Below the pieces are notes generated by a model that saw nothing but the letters and a program-made list of their open reading frames with translations, did not search any database and was not told the origin of the DNA. DNA of 64,000 nt from Klebsiella aerogenes KCTC 2190. GTDB taxonomy: Bacteria > Pseudomonadota > Gammaproteobacteria > Enterobacterales > Enterobacteriaceae. The position numbers and the translations under genes are program-made. The DNA is taken from the NCBI RefSeq assembly GCF_000215745.1, contig NC_015663.1, positions 4,278,001 through 4,342,000 on the forward strand. The letters run 5' to 3'. Of this stretch, positions 25,100 to 34,075 are shown in pieces. Numbering within the stretch: position 1 is the stretch's first letter; each line of letters starts with the position of its first letter.

Positions 25100-26698
25100 T
25101 CAATTCAGCTTAGCTTTGGAAAAATCGCTTCCCATCAGACTCACGCTATAGCCGCTGACGTTGCTGCGGGTGGCGTAGAAAGTTTTACCCGTCGCCAGCG
25201 TGATCCACGGCGCCTGCTGATAGAAAATTTCCTGAGCCTGTTGGTAGAGTTTGTCGCGGGCCTGCGGATCGCTCACCAGAAGCGCTTTTTTCACCAGCGC
25301 GTCATAGGACTTATCGCACCAGCGCGCTACGTTGGAGCCGGTTTTGATATTATCACAGCTGAGCAGCGTACCAGCGAAGTTGTCCGGATCGCCGTTATCG
25401 GACATCCAGCCAAACAGCGCGCTATCATGCTCGCCCTTGCGCATACCGGAAAGGTATTCGCCCCACTCATAGCTGACGATTTTCGCTTTAATGCCGACTT
25501 TGCTCCAGTCGTTCTGAATCATTTCAGCGACACGCTTCGAGTTCGGGTTATACGGGCGCTGTACCGGCATCGACCACAGGGTCACTTCTGCGCCCTTCTC
25601 CAACCCGGCCTGCTTAAGTAACGCTTTCGCTTTCTGCGGATTGTAGTCGTAATCCGGCAGATCCTTTTTGTAACCGAGCATATTGGCCGGGATCGGCGAT
25701 TTCGCCACGTTGCCGGAATCCAGGAAGACCGCTTTCACAATCGCCTGCTTGTCGGTGGCGTAGTTCAGCGCCTGACGTACCAGCACGTTATCAAACGGTT
25801 TCTTTTGCGTATTAAACGCCAGATACCCCACGTTCAACGCCTCCACCGCGTGTAACGCCAGATCTTTATTCCCTTTAATCACCGGGAACTGTACCGGCGA
25901 TGGCGCGGGAATGATCTGGCATTCGTTGGTCTGCAGCTTAGCCAGACGAGTCTCAACGTTCGGCGTGATGGAGAAGATCAGATGTTTAGTCGGCACCTCA
26001 CCTTCCCAATAATGCGGATTGGCGATATAGCGGATTTGTGAATCCACTTTGTACTGCTGCAGCGCATAGGGGCCGGTACCAATAGGCCAGCTATCGACGT
26101 ATTCCGGCGTCCCTTTTTTCAACATCGCATCGGCATATTCAGCAGAAAGAATCGAAGCGAAGTCCATCCCCCAATCGGCGAGAAACGCCGCATTGGGCTC
26201 GCTCAGCACAAACTGAACGTGGTAATCATCGATCTTCTTCACTTCTTTAATCAGCTTATCAAGACCAACGTCGTGGAAATATTCATAATTGCCTTGCGAC
26301 ACGTTGTGATAAGGATGCTGCGGATCCTGCTGGCGCAGCACCGAGAACAGCACATCATCTGCATTGAAATCGCGGGTCGGCTTAAAGTATTTATTGCTGT
26401 TGAACTGCACGCCCTTACGCAGCGTAAAGGTCCAGGTTTTACCATCCGGGGACACTTTCCATTCGGTCGCCAGCGACGGAATCGGTGTGTTTTTAAGCGG
26501 ATCAAAGGTTATCAGGCGGTTATAGAGCACCTGTGAGCTGGCAACGAATGAAGGACCGGAGCTGGCGATTTGCGGGTTAAAGGATTCCGGCGAGGCTTCC
26601 GAACAGTAGACCAGCGTGTCGTTGGCCGCAGCCAACGCGGCGCCGGCTGGCAGCAGTGCGCTTAGTGCCAGTGCAAGTAGTGATTTCCCTGTAGACAT
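25100..26698 (-). CDS. Dipeptide-type ABC binding protein (DppA-like, copy 1)
   Basis: A 532-residue family 5 extracellular binding protein with a signal peptide (ALSALLPAGAALA). Family features: LVYCSEASPESFNPQ, YNRLITFDP, PIGTGPYALQQYKVDSQIRY, WSMPVQRPYNPNSKRVAEMI, VSYEWGEYLSGMRKGEHDSA, NGDPDNFAGTLLSCDN. It is a paralogue of DppA and of the 48666 protein, but diverges more in the C-terminal part. No permease or ATPase genes are near, so it presumably docks on DppBCDF. It was probably added to this locus, since E. coli has ydcY next to ortT here. Ligand: a peptide or haem-like DppA ligand (inference). Confidence 0.93.
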   Translation of the reverse strand: MSTGKSLLALALSALLPAGAALAAANDTLVYCSEASPESFNPQIASSGPSFVASSQVLYNRLITFDPLKNTPIPSLATEWKVSPDGKTWTFTLRKGVQFNSNKYFKPTRDFNADDVLFSVLRQQDPQHPYHNVSQGNYEYFHDVGLDKLIKEVKKIDDYHVQFVLSEPNAAFLADWGMDFASILSAEYADAMLKKGTPEYVDSWPIGTGPYALQQYKVDSQIRYIANPHYWEGEVPTKHLIFSITPNVETRLAKLQTNECQIIPAPSPVQFPVIKGNKDLALHAVEALNVGYLAFNTQKKPFDNVLVRQALNYATDKQAIVKAVFLDSGNVAKSPIPANMLGYKKDLPDYDYNPQKAKALLKQAGLEKGAEVTLWSMPVQRPYNPNSKRVAEMIQNDWSKVGIKAKIVSYEWGEYLSGMRKGEHDSALFGWMSDNGDPDNFAGTLLSCDNIKTGSNVARWCDKSYDALVKKALLVSDPQARDKLYQQAQEIFYQQAPWITLATGKTFYATRSNVSGYSVSLMGSDFSKAKLN

Positions 26699-26992
26699 GG
26701 TTATAAACCTTATAAATTTGTTATATGCCCACTAATAACAGCACAGCCTAATACAACCAGCAAATAATGAATCGCTATTAGATTCACACTTTAACTCATA
26801 AGGTTAGCGCTGTTTGCGGCACTTCTATTTCTGATGTGTCCGTCCTCGCTTTTCTGTTCGTCATTATTATCTTATTAAGTTGTGACCCGCTGAGAAATCT
26901 GCAAAAAAGTTGTGCGATAACCGCCCTTTCGCCGCTGCGCAATGAGGTATGGCGGTAGACTCGACACTCCGCAGACCAATGAGGTTACGCTA

Positions 26993-28426
26993 ATGACTAT
27001 AACCTGCAGCTTATATAGCGGCGGCCGCTGGCACGATGCCGAAAGCCGCGCCACTTTTATCCGTCGCCATCCACAAAATAACGAGACAGCCTCTACCGCC
27101 GCAGCGGCCAGCCTCAATGACGCCCGTTGCTGTGCAGATAAGGCCGCCGCCGCATTCCCTTCATGGCGGGACAGCGCCCCATCCGAGCGTCGCCGGCTGT
27201 TGCTGGAAGCCGCCGCGCAAATGCAGCTTAGAGAGGCGAAATTTATTGCTACCATGGCGGCGGAGACCGGCGCGACGGCGCACTGGGCCGGATTTAACGT
27301 GCATCTGGCGGCAGATATCTTACGCGAAGCTGCAGCGCTAACCACCCAAATAGAAGGACAAGTGATTCCCTCTGATGTGCCGGGTAATCTGGCGATGGGC
27401 TTGCGTCAGGGCGCAGGCATCGTATTGGCTATGGCGCCGTGGAACGCACCGCTGATTCTGGCCACCAGAGCCATCGCCACGCCGCTGGCGTGCGGCAATA
27501 CGGTGATTCTCAAGGGCTCGGAACTCTCGCCCGCGACGCATAGCTTAGTCATCGATGCCCTCGCCGCGGCGGGCTTTCCCGACGGCGTGGTGAATTATCT
27601 CACCTGCTCGCCAGCCGACGCGCCTGCGCTGGTGGAAACGCTGATCGCTCACCCCGCCGTACGACGCGTGAATTTTACCGGGTCGACCCCCGTTGGGCGC
27701 ATTATTGCCCGCACCTGTGGAGAATACCTTAAACCGGCAATTCTTGAGCTGGGTGGCAAAGCGCCTCTACTGGTACTGGATGATGCCGATCTTCAGCAGG
27801 CGGCGGCGGGCGCGATTTTTGGCGCTTTCGCTAACGCCGGACAGATTTGTATGTCCACCGAACGCATAATTGTCGATGAGAGCATCGCGGATGAGTTCGT
27901 CGCATTAATCAGCCAACGCGCCGCCGCGCTGCCTTCTACGCTTCTCGGCCCGGTGGTCGATATGAAAACGGTACAACGCTGCAACGCGTTGATTGATGAT
28001 GCACTGAACAAGGGAGCTCGTTTGCTCTGCGGTGGAAAGGCGGAATCAACGCAAATGCGCGCCACCCTGCTGGATGGCGTGACGCGTGAGATGCGAATAT
28101 GGCATGAAGAATCTTTTGGCCCGGTCAAATCGGTGATTCGTGTCAACGGCGAGGAGGAGGCTCTGGCCGTCGCTAACGAGAGCGAATACGGCCTGGCGGC
28201 AGCGGTTTATAGCCGCGATACCGCTCGCGCCTGGAATGTGGCGCAGAACCTGCAAACCGGTATTTGCCATATTAACGGCCCTACCGTACATGATGAAGCA
28301 CAGATGCCTTTCGGCGGCTGTAAATCGTCCGGCTATGGCCGCTTCGGCGGACGCGCAGGGATCGCTGAATTCACCGAACTTCGCTGGATAACCATGCAAA
28401 CTCGCCCGCGCGAATTACCGTTCTGA
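26993..28426 (+). CDS. Aldehyde dehydrogenase (vanillin/benzaldehyde dehydrogenase-like)
   Basis: A 477-residue NAD(P)+-dependent aldehyde dehydrogenase. Motifs: APWNAPLILATRAIATPLACGNTV (about residues 144-167), FTGSTPVGRII, catalytic glutamate in LELGGKAPLLVLDDADL, nucleophilic cysteine in NAGQICMSTERI, and MPFGGCKSSGYGRFGGRAGI. The pattern fits the salicylaldehyde/vanillin dehydrogenase branch, oxidising aromatic aldehydes to acids. ATG 26993 follows GAGGTT; the frame open from 26942 is not needed. It is divergent from the DppA-like gene and converges on an alpha/beta hydrolase 15 bases away. Confidence 0.9.
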   Translation: MTITCSLYSGGRWHDAESRATFIRRHPQNNETASTAAAASLNDARCCADKAAAAFPSWRDSAPSERRRLLLEAAAQMQLREAKFIATMAAETGATAHWAGFNVHLAADILREAAALTTQIEGQVIPSDVPGNLAMGLRQGAGIVLAMAPWNAPLILATRAIATPLACGNTVILKGSELSPATHSLVIDALAAAGFPDGVVNYLTCSPADAPALVETLIAHPAVRRVNFTGSTPVGRIIARTCGEYLKPAILELGGKAPLLVLDDADLQQAAAGAIFGAFANAGQICMSTERIIVDESIADEFVALISQRAAALPSTLLGPVVDMKTVQRCNALIDDALNKGARLLCGGKAESTQMRATLLDGVTREMRIWHEESFGPVKSVIRVNGEEEALAVANESEYGLAAAVYSRDTARAWNVAQNLQTGICHINGPTVHDEAQMPFGGCKSSGYGRFGGRAGIAEFTELRWITMQTRPRELPF

Positions 28427-28441
28427 TTTCCCGCAATGCTT

Positions 28442-29191
28442 TCAGAGCAACCCGGCAATCACGCGCGCCAGCGCGGCCGGGTTTTCCCATGCCATCGAAT
28501 GCCCCGCCTGTGGTATGACAGCCAATGCGATACCCGCAGTTTCGACATCTTCCGCTTCCTGTGAGGGTAGCGATAAACTACCGTAGATAAGCGTCTTGCG
28601 GCATTGCAGGTGAATAAAACTCTCAAACCACGAGGGAGAAGCGCCTACTACCAGGCTGGTAGCTCCCCGCCATAACGCCCACGGTGCGCTGTTTTGTAGG
28701 CAACCTTTCCATGGGGACGTTTCTTCCGCCAGCATCGACTGATAGCCGTTGGCGATAAAATCATCTTCCGTCTGCCCGGCGATTTTACAGCTATAGAATC
28801 CCCCACCGGCATAGAGATTGGGCTCGGCGACAATTAAGGCCTCAACGCGTTTGCCCAGCCGCTGCGCTGCCTCAATAGCCACACTGCCCCCCATACTATG
28901 GCCGTAGAGAATGCAGCGGCTGACCTGTAATTTGTTCAGCCACTCCACAACGACCGCAGCCTGGTCAGCAATTCGGTAGCCAAACTGAAGCGGTTTATCG
29001 CTGTAACCATAGCCTGGAAGATCAATTAGTAAGGCCCGGCGCCCATTCAATATAGGGTTAGAAACCACTGGCGGGTAATCGTATGAAGAGGCGCAACCTA
29101 ACCCATGAATGAACACAATAGGGTCCCCCTGGCCTTGGAAATCAAACCAACGGACCGTTGCACCGGCTAAATGCGAATAGAAGCTGTTCAT
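28442..29191 (-). CDS. Alpha/beta hydrolase
   Basis: A 249-residue alpha/beta-hydrolase-fold protein. The oxyanion region is VFIHGLGCASSYDYPP, the nucleophile elbow GHSMGGSVAIE places Ser at about residue 97, and the catalytic His is in VIPQAGHSMAWENP near the end. Substrate unknown (ester, lactone or C-C bond). AAGGA lies nine bases before the ATG. A near-consensus LexA box (29217-29232) lies 25 bp upstream of the start, so induction by DNA damage is suspected. It follows ortT on the same strand, 75 bases apart. Confidence 0.88.
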   Translation of the reverse strand: MNSFYSHLAGATVRWFDFQGQGDPIVFIHGLGCASSYDYPPVVSNPILNGRRALLIDLPGYGYSDKPLQFGYRIADQAAVVVEWLNKLQVSRCILYGHSMGGSVAIEAAQRLGKRVEALIVAEPNLYAGGGFYSCKIAGQTEDDFIANGYQSMLAEETSPWKGCLQNSAPWALWRGATSLVVGASPSWFESFIHLQCRKTLIYGSLSLPSQEAEDVETAGIALAVIPQAGHSMAWENPAALARVIAGLL

Positions 29192-29216
29192 CAGATGGCA
29201 TCCTTATTATTTTTAA

Positions 29217-29232
29217 CTGTATTTATATACAG
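29217..29232. promoter_or_regulatory. LexA (SOS) box candidate upstream of the alpha/beta hydrolase
   Basis: CTGTATTTATATACAG has the exact CTG-N10-CAG core of a LexA site and matches 16 of 20 bases of TACTGTATATATATACAGTA when flanks are included. It sits between ortT's stop and the hydrolase start, within a plausible minus-strand promoter (TTGATG, 17 bp, TTAAAA-like). A simple stem-loop after ortT is the alternative reading. Confidence 0.65.
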
Positions 29233-29266
29233 CCATCAAGACAATTAGGCCAGCCATTTCTGTTGT

Positions 29267-29440
29267 TCAGAATAGAGAAACCAGCAGCGCCATAGGGAAG
29301 CTGAATGGCCAGGTGGCACCAATCAGCAACGCAGCCAGCAGGCGAATACAACGGCTTTCCTTAGTTAAAAACCAGCTTATCAACGCGCAGATACAGCCCA
29401 TTACGGCATAAAAAACCAGCATTTTCTGGTATAAAGTCAT
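29267..29440 (-). CDS. ortT: Orphan membrane toxin OrtT (YdcX, GhoT family)
   Basis: A 57-residue membrane protein (ATG 29440, TGA at 29267). MTLYQKMLVFYAVMGCICAL forms one membrane span and RLLAALLIGATWPFSFPMALLVSLF the second; the C-terminal ATWPFSFPMALLVSLF is the GhoT/OrtT signature. E. coli OrtT damages the membrane and lowers growth during trimethoprim-type stringent stress and has no cognate antitoxin; no GhoS-like gene is seen here either. The position between patD and ydcY matches E. coli, although a hydrolase, an aldehyde dehydrogenase and a DppA-like gene now separate it from ydcY. Confidence 0.9.
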   Translation of the reverse strand: MTLYQKMLVFYAVMGCICALISWFLTKESRCIRLLAALLIGATWPFSFPMALLVSLF

Positions 29441-29630
29441 TTTTTTCCTTCCCTGTCAGACGTCGCGCAATGCGCGCCATCTCCCGCACCACTTAGGACG
29501 TCAGAGATCAATACCTCACAAAACAAACCGCTGCAAAGACCATGGAATAACGATCGATTCAGTGTTGTCCGATAGCGCAACTCTATGCGACCGACTATAA
29601 ATGTAGGGGCTTACTCATAAAGGTGGCGTT

Positions 29631-29723
29631 ATGGATGTTTCCAGCAAAACCGTAATTCTGATTAATGTCGGCGCAGCGCTTGCGCTTATTAGCCTGTTAT
29701 CCGTTCGTTTTGGTTGGCTTTAG
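29631..29723 (+). CDS. yncL: Very small membrane protein YncL
   Basis: A 30-residue single-span membrane protein: MDVSSKTVILINVGAAL followed by ALISLLSVRFGWL. It matches the E. coli small protein YncL (MNVSSRTVVLIN..., ending SMRFGWFI), which has one fewer substitution-free residue stretch but the same layout. AAAGGTGG precedes the ATG and a strong terminator follows. Function unknown; E. coli YncL is stress-induced. Confidence 0.85.
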   Translation: MDVSSKTVILINVGAALALISLLSVRFGWL

Positions 29724-29746
29724 TAATTTTTTCAGCAACTAAACCT

Positions 29747-29777
29747 AAAAAAGCAGCTTCAATGGCTGCTTTTTTTT
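29747..29777. terminator. Bidirectional terminator after yncL
   Basis: AAAAAGCAGC and GCTGCTTTTT arms with a 7-nt loop, A-tail on one side and eight T on the other, between yncL (+) and the 79-residue gene (-). Confidence 0.9.
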
Positions 29778-30015
29778 ATGATTTTATTGTCGCGCGTTCC
29801 CCAGCATCTTGTTGCTGAAGCACCGCGATAATCTTATGATTTTCAGGGTTATATTGCGGCAAGAAATTTAGCTTTTCGCTATCCCATTCAACCATTGCGC
29901 AAACGCCCACAGTTGCCCCCTGGCTTTCACAGCGACTAATACGCTGGGCAGGGAGATTACCGTAAAGCATTGCGCTTACGCCGATGAGTAACAAGAGATA
30001 TGCTAGCTTTTTCAA
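29776..30015 (-). CDS. Small exported or membrane-anchored hypothetical protein (79 aa)
   Basis: Not recognised. The N-terminus MKKLAYLLLLIGVSAMLYGN is a signal peptide or membrane anchor; no clear cleavage site is seen before PAQRISRC. The mature portion contains two cysteines (RCESQGATVGVCAM) able to form a disulphide and a polar tail. No operon partner. Ends on a shared bidirectional terminator with yncL. Its ATG has only a weak Shine-Dalgarno (GTTG upstream), so expression is likely low. Confidence 0.6.
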   Translation of the reverse strand: MKKLAYLLLLIGVSAMLYGNLPAQRISRCESQGATVGVCAMVEWDSEKLNFLPQYNPENHKIIAVLQQQDAGERATIKS

Positions 30016-30540
30016 ACCAATTCAACTTCAGAATAACAAATTATGTAAAATTTTCTCATGAGCGCCCCAACAAAGTCAAATCACATACACACCTGTCACC
30101 GCTACTGCTACTGCTACTGCTACTGCTACTGCTACTGCTACGATCCATGCCGTGAATTTAACATTATCGCTACAATTATTGTCTTCCGGTATAGAAAGTA
30201 TCGAGTGCTATCCGCCCTATGACCTCTTGCCAGCGGAAGGATATTTATATTATTGGCAATAACAAAATGATCTGACACACCTCGTACGGTGTTATAGATA
30301 TTTGGCTACACTGGACTTAAGGGGTGAGAATTTTCTTAAATTGGCTTGTGCAGATAATCAACAAACAACTTCCTCAACCATATAGGTAATGCGGATTCGA
30401 CATTTTCATTTGTTAATTTGTGCTATTTATTCGATTAAGTGATAGAAATTATTATTTGCAAATTCACGGTTTTCCGCATAGGTTCATGACTATTCGTTAT
30501 AACGTATTTGCTTTTTCTCTTACTTATTTTGAGGTTGCTT
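30016..30540. other. Long intergenic region with hexamer repeat
   Basis: Mostly AT-rich, 525 bases between two small genes. It contains the GCTACT tandem repeat (listed separately). A frame from ATG 30058 reads through the repeat as alternating Tyr-Cys and ends 58 codons later, but has no ribosome binding site. No other gene is supported; the last ~120 bases must hold the promoter of the small membrane protein gene at 30541. Confidence 0.5.
30101..30141. repeat. Hexanucleotide tandem repeat (GCTACT)n
   Basis: Six full copies of GCTACT plus a partial copy (GCTAC), without mismatch. Copy number changes by slipped-strand mispairing would keep any reading frame (six bases per unit) but alter spacing in a promoter or UTR. 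Such perfect hexamer arrays are rare in enterobacterial intergenic DNA. Confidence 0.9.
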
Positions 30541-30663
30541 ATGTCAGGAATAGCAGCGCTATTAATAGCATTAGTTTTATTGGTGGTAGCTATCTACAGC
30601 CTTCTCTCTTATATTCGTGAGCGCCGCCATTCGGGTTTGCCTTCTAAAAAAGACAAACGCTAA
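30541..30663 (+). CDS. Small membrane protein (40 aa)
   Basis: A 40-residue protein with one hydrophobic span (SGIAALLIALVLLVVAIYSLL) followed by a basic cytoplasmic tail (IRERRHSGLPSKKDKR), the layout of small inner-membrane regulators or stress proteins found in Klebsiella and Salmonella. GAGG lies eight bases before the ATG. No family name is claimed. The gene stands alone; a longer frame beginning at 30420 in another phase is a shadow. Confidence 0.7.
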   Translation: MSGIAALLIALVLLVVAIYSLLSYIRERRHSGLPSKKDKR

Positions 30664-30692
30664 TTGTGGCATCGATATAAAAGGCGATTCGC

Positions 30693-30724
30693 AAAAAAAT
30701 CCCCGCATTAATCTGCAGGGATCT
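30693..30724 (-). terminator. Intrinsic terminator after the ydcSTUV-patD operon
   Basis: On the minus strand ATCCCTGCA and TGCGGGGAT arms are followed by TTTTTTTGCG. It lies about 180 bases beyond patD. Another inverted repeat, AAGGGGTA...TACCCCTT at 30806-30838, lies between and may be a processing or secondary pause site. Confidence 0.75.
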
Positions 30725-30902
30725 CATAATGATTAAGAACAGACTCTTAATGGTTTACACCCCATCCGGCGCTTATCTCCGGCACTCACAATGGCTTAGC
30801 TCTTGAAGGGGTATAAGAATACTCTCATATTACCCCTTATCTGTTTTAACATTTGTTGCTATTGCAACTATTAGCCTGATAATTCTGCCGGTACGTTAAT
30901 GT

Positions 30903-32327
30903 TTAATGTTTCACCATCACATGCCTAACCACCGTGTAATCCTCCAGGCCGTACATCGACATATCTTTGCCGTATCCAGACAACTTCTGCCCACCGTGCG
31001 GCATTTCGCTAACCAGCATGAAATGGGTGTTTACCCAGGTGCAACCGTACTGTAATCGCGCACTCAGACGATGAGCGCGACCAACATCCTGCGTCCATAC
31101 CGAGGAGGCCAGACCATACTGCGAATCATTAGCCCAGGTTAACACTTGTTCCTCGTCGCTAAACGACGTGACGCTGACTACCGGGCCAAAAACTTCACGT
31201 TGTACGATAGCATCTTGCTGCCGGGCGCCAGCCAACAGCGTGGGCTGGAAATAGTAACCATTACCCGCAGCGCGACTGCCGCCGGTGACCACTTTAATAT
31301 GCGGTAAAGCGCGTGCGGCGTTGACCGCTGCTGTCACCCGCTCCAGATGCGCAAGAGAACTCACCGGCCCCAGCTCCGTAGACGGATCGTCCGGTTGCCC
31401 CATTTTCAGGCTGGCCACGGCAGCGCCTAATTTTTCAACCAGCCGATCGTAGACGCCTTGCTGCGCATAGATACGACAGGCGGCAGTACAGTCCTGGCCG
31501 GCGTTATAAAAACCGAAGGTGCGAATGCCTTCAACGACGGCATCAATATCGGCATCATCAAAAACGATAACCGGCGCTTTACCACCCAGCTCCATATGGG
31601 TACGTTTAATCGAAGAAGCCGTATGACCAATGATATGGGCGCCGGTGGCGATCGAGCCGGTCAGGGAAACCATGCGTACTTTACTGTGGCCGGTGAGCGG
31701 ATCGCCAACGGTTGGACCACGGCCAAAAAGCACGTTAATGACCCCGGCCGGGAAAATATCTTTTGCGAGCTCCGCCAACTTCAATGCCGTAAGCGGAGTG
31801 ATTTCCGAAGGTTTAATGACCACGCAGTTACCAGCCGCCAGCGCGGGCGCCAGCTTCCAGGCCGCCATCATCAACGGATAGTTCCACGGTGCAATCGAGG
31901 CCACTACGCCGACAGGATCGCGGCGGATCATCGAAGTATGCCCCTCCAGATACTCTCCTGCCGCCATTCCCGGCAGACAACGCGCGGCGCCGGCGAAGAA
32001 GCGAAACACATCGGCAATCGCCGGCATTTCGTCATTGATAACACAATGCAGCGGTTTACCGCAGTTTAAAGACTCCAGTTTCGCCAGCGTTTCTGCATGT
32101 TCGGTAATAACGTCAGCCATTTTCAGTAAACATTCGGCGCGAGTTTTCGGCGTTGTCTGGCTCCAGCTGACAAACGCACGATCTGCAGCATTGACGGCGG
32201 CATCGACCTGCGCCTCGGTCGCCTCCGCAATCTCAATAATCGCTTCACCGTTGGCAGGATTGAATACCGGCAGTACTTCGCCCTCACCCGCCACTAATTT
32301 ACCGTTTATCAAAAGGTTATGTTGCAT
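30903..32327 (-). CDS. patD: Gamma-aminobutyraldehyde dehydrogenase PatD
   Basis: A 474-residue NAD+-dependent aldehyde dehydrogenase oxidising 4-aminobutanal to GABA in putrescine catabolism. Motifs: [34 protein letters not shown], catalytic Glu in [17 protein letters not shown] and Cys in [14 protein letters not shown]; the C-terminal [20 protein letters not shown] is diagnostic of PatD. Same length as the E. coli enzyme. It is the last gene of ydcSTUV-patD, 21 bases after ydcV. Confidence 0.96.
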   Translation of the reverse strand: MQHNLLINGKLVAGEGEVLPVFNPANGEAIIEIAEATEAQVDAAVNAADRAFVSWSQTTPKTRAECLLKMADVITEHAETLAKLESLNCGKPLHCVINDEMPAIADVFRFFAGAARCLPGMAAGEYLEGHTSMIRRDPVGVVASIAPWNYPLMMAAWKLAPALAAGNCVVIKPSEITPLTALKLAELAKDIFPAGVINVLFGRGPTVGDPLTGHSKVRMVSLTGSIATGAHIIGHTASSIKRTHMELGGKAPVIVFDDADIDAVVEGIRTFGFYNAGQDCTAACRIYAQQGVYDRLVEKLGAAVASLKMGQPDDPSTELGPVSSLAHLERVTAAVNAARALPHIKVVTGGSRAAGNGYYFQPTLLAGARQQDAIVQREVFGPVVSVTSFSDEEQVLTWANDSQYGLASSVWTQDVGRAHRLSARLQYGCTWVNTHFMLVSEMPHGGQKLSGYGKDMSMYGLEDYTVVRHVMVKH

Positions 32328-32348
32328 AGCATGATCCTGTAAAGTGTA

Positions 32349-33155
32349 TTATTTTCCGCTTTCGGCGTTATACTCGCCGTCACGGGTTAGCCACCAGGCC
32401 CCCAGGATGGGTACAGTCGTCACTAGCATCACCAACAGCGCGACCACGTTGGTGACCGGCACATCGCGCGGACGCCCCAGCTGATTTAACAACCACAGCG
32501 GAAGCGTCCGTTCGTGTCCGGCAGTAAAAGTAGTGACGATAATTTCATCAAAGGAAAGAGCGAAGGCCAGCATGCCACCCGCCAGCAGCGCCGAACCCAG
32601 ATTGGGCAGCACCACGTAACGGAAGGTTTGCCAGCCTGTTGCGCCAAGATCCATTGATGCTTCCACCAGACTCCATGATGTCCGGCGAAATCGGGCAATG
32701 ACGTTGTTAAACACCACCACCACGCAGAAGGTCGCATGACCCACTACGATAGTTAGCACCCCTGGCTCAAGATTAACGGCTTTGAATGCCGTCAATAGCG
32801 CCAGACCGGTAATAATGCCGGGAAGCGCAATCGGCAACAGCAACAGCAGCGACACGGCATTCTTACCAAAAAACGTGCTCCGCCACAGCGCCCCGGCGGC
32901 AAGCGTACCTAGCACCAGCGCAATCCCCGTGGACAAGGCGGCGATTTTAAGTGACAACGTCACCGATTCAATAATATCGGCACGAGCTGCCGCCTCGCTG
33001 AACCAGCGTAAAGTCAGCCCCTTCGGCGGGAAGCTAAAAGCGGCATCCTCTGTGTTAAAGGCATACAGGGCGATAATCAGCAGTGGAAAATGGAGAAATA
33101 TCACTCCCCCCCAGGTGGCGATTTTGAGAAACAACGGTGCGCGTTCAGAGTGCAT
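32349..33155 (-). CDS. ydcV: Putrescine/spermidine-type ABC permease YdcV
   Basis: A 268-residue inner-membrane permease of the PotC family. It has about six membrane spans, and the EAA loop is [24 protein letters not shown] around residues 160-183. The ATG at 33155 ([17 protein letters not shown]) matches the E. coli start; the frame open to 33329 runs through ydcU's coding region and is not used. It overlaps ydcU by 11 bases. It forms a heterodimeric channel with YdcU; substrate probably putrescine or a related polyamine, given PatD (inference). Confidence 0.94.
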   Translation of the reverse strand: MHSERAPLFLKIATWGGVIFLHFPLLIIALYAFNTEDAAFSFPPKGLTLRWFSEAAARADIIESVTLSLKIAALSTGIALVLGTLAAGALWRSTFFGKNAVSLLLLLPIALPGIITGLALLTAFKAVNLEPGVLTIVVGHATFCVVVVFNNVIARFRRTSWSLVEASMDLGATGWQTFRYVVLPNLGSALLAGGMLAFALSFDEIIVTTFTAGHERTLPLWLLNQLGRPRDVPVTNVVALLVMLVTTVPILGAWWLTRDGEYNAESGK

Positions 33156-34074
33156 CAAACGCTCCCAGGCGCTTAACAAACGCCAGATAGAGTGCAATAA
33201 GAACAATCGGCACCAACGTGAACGCCGCCGCCATCGGCATATTGCCAATCGCGCCCTGCTGCGAATAGACCATGTTGCCGATAAAGAAACCGGGCGGCCC
33301 CACCAGTTGCGGGACAATAAAATCCCCAAGCGTGAGGGAAAAGGTAAAGATAGAACCTGCCGCGATACCCGGTATGGCTAAAGGCAGTACCACGTAGCGG
33401 AAGGTTTGTTGCGGTCGGGCGCCTAAATCGGCTGAGGCCTGCAACAGCGATGGCGGCAGACGTTCCAGCGCCGCCTGCACCGGCAGGATCATGAACGGCA
33501 GCCAGATATAGACAAATACCATGAATCGCCCAAGCCCGGAGGTCGACAAGGTATTGCCGCCGACCGCCGGGATGGTCAATACCATATTTAACACGCTCTC
33601 CAGACCAAGGTTGCCGAGGAACCATTGCGCCACGCCATCTTTCGCCAGCAATAGCGTCCAGGCGTAGGCCTTGACGATATAACTTGCCCACATCGGCAAC
33701 ATTACCGCGATATAAAAGAAAGCTTTCATCTTGCCGCGGGTATAACGCGCCATATACCAGGCCATCGGCAATGCCAGGATTGCACTGGCCATAGTCACGC
33801 AGATGGCCATCACCAGGGTACGGATAATGATGTCGTAGTTGGCGGGATTGAACAGCGCCTTCAGGTTAGTGAGCGTCAAATCCGTGGTCACCGACATCGT
33901 AAAGTCATCAAAGGTATAGAAGCTTTGCCATAACAGCGTCAGGAGCGATCCCAGATAGACGATGCCAAACCACATCAACGGCCCCAGCAGCAGTAAAAAC
34001 AGGCCCAATGAGGGTTTTCGCCAGAACAGTCCTGACACTCGCCCGGTCGTCGGTTGCACAAGCGCCATCGTCAT
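33145..34074 (-). CDS. ydcU: Putrescine/spermidine-type ABC permease YdcU
   Basis: A 309-residue PotB-family permease. Membrane spans include [41 protein letters not shown] and [19 protein letters not shown]; the EAA loop is [24 protein letters not shown] near residues 205-228. Overlapping arrangement with ydcV and a single base between its ATG and the ydcT stop show tight coupling. Partner of YdcV, driven by YdcT. Confidence 0.95.
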   Translation of the reverse strand: MTMALVQPTTGRVSGLFWRKPSLGLFLLLLGPLMWFGIVYLGSLLTLLWQSFYTFDDFTMSVTTDLTLTNLKALFNPANYDIIIRTLVMAICVTMASAILALPMAWYMARYTRGKMKAFFYIAVMLPMWASYIVKAYAWTLLLAKDGVAQWFLGNLGLESVLNMVLTIPAVGGNTLSTSGLGRFMVFVYIWLPFMILPVQAALERLPPSLLQASADLGARPQQTFRYVVLPLAIPGIAAGSIFTFSLTLGDFIVPQLVGPPGFFIGNMVYSQQGAIGNMPMAAAFTLVPIVLIALYLAFVKRLGAFDAL

Positions 34075-34075
34075 C

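Noticed and set aside
30101-30141. CRISPR-like array
   Set aside because: The units are contiguous hexamers without spacers, so this is a simple tandem repeat, not CRISPR.
30058-30234. 58-codon Tyr-Cys-rich frame through the hexamer array as a gene
   Set aside because: No Shine-Dalgarno sequence, composition set by the repeat itself; kept only as a note in the repeat finding.
30806-30838. AAGGGGTA/TACCCCTT inverted repeat as the main patD terminator
   Set aside because: No T-run on either strand; the hairpin at 30693-30724 has a good T-run on the minus strand and is preferred.
32349-33329. Long N-terminal version of ydcV
   Set aside because: The extra 58 residues are Arg/Trp-rich and read through ydcU; the E. 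coli-like start is at 33155.
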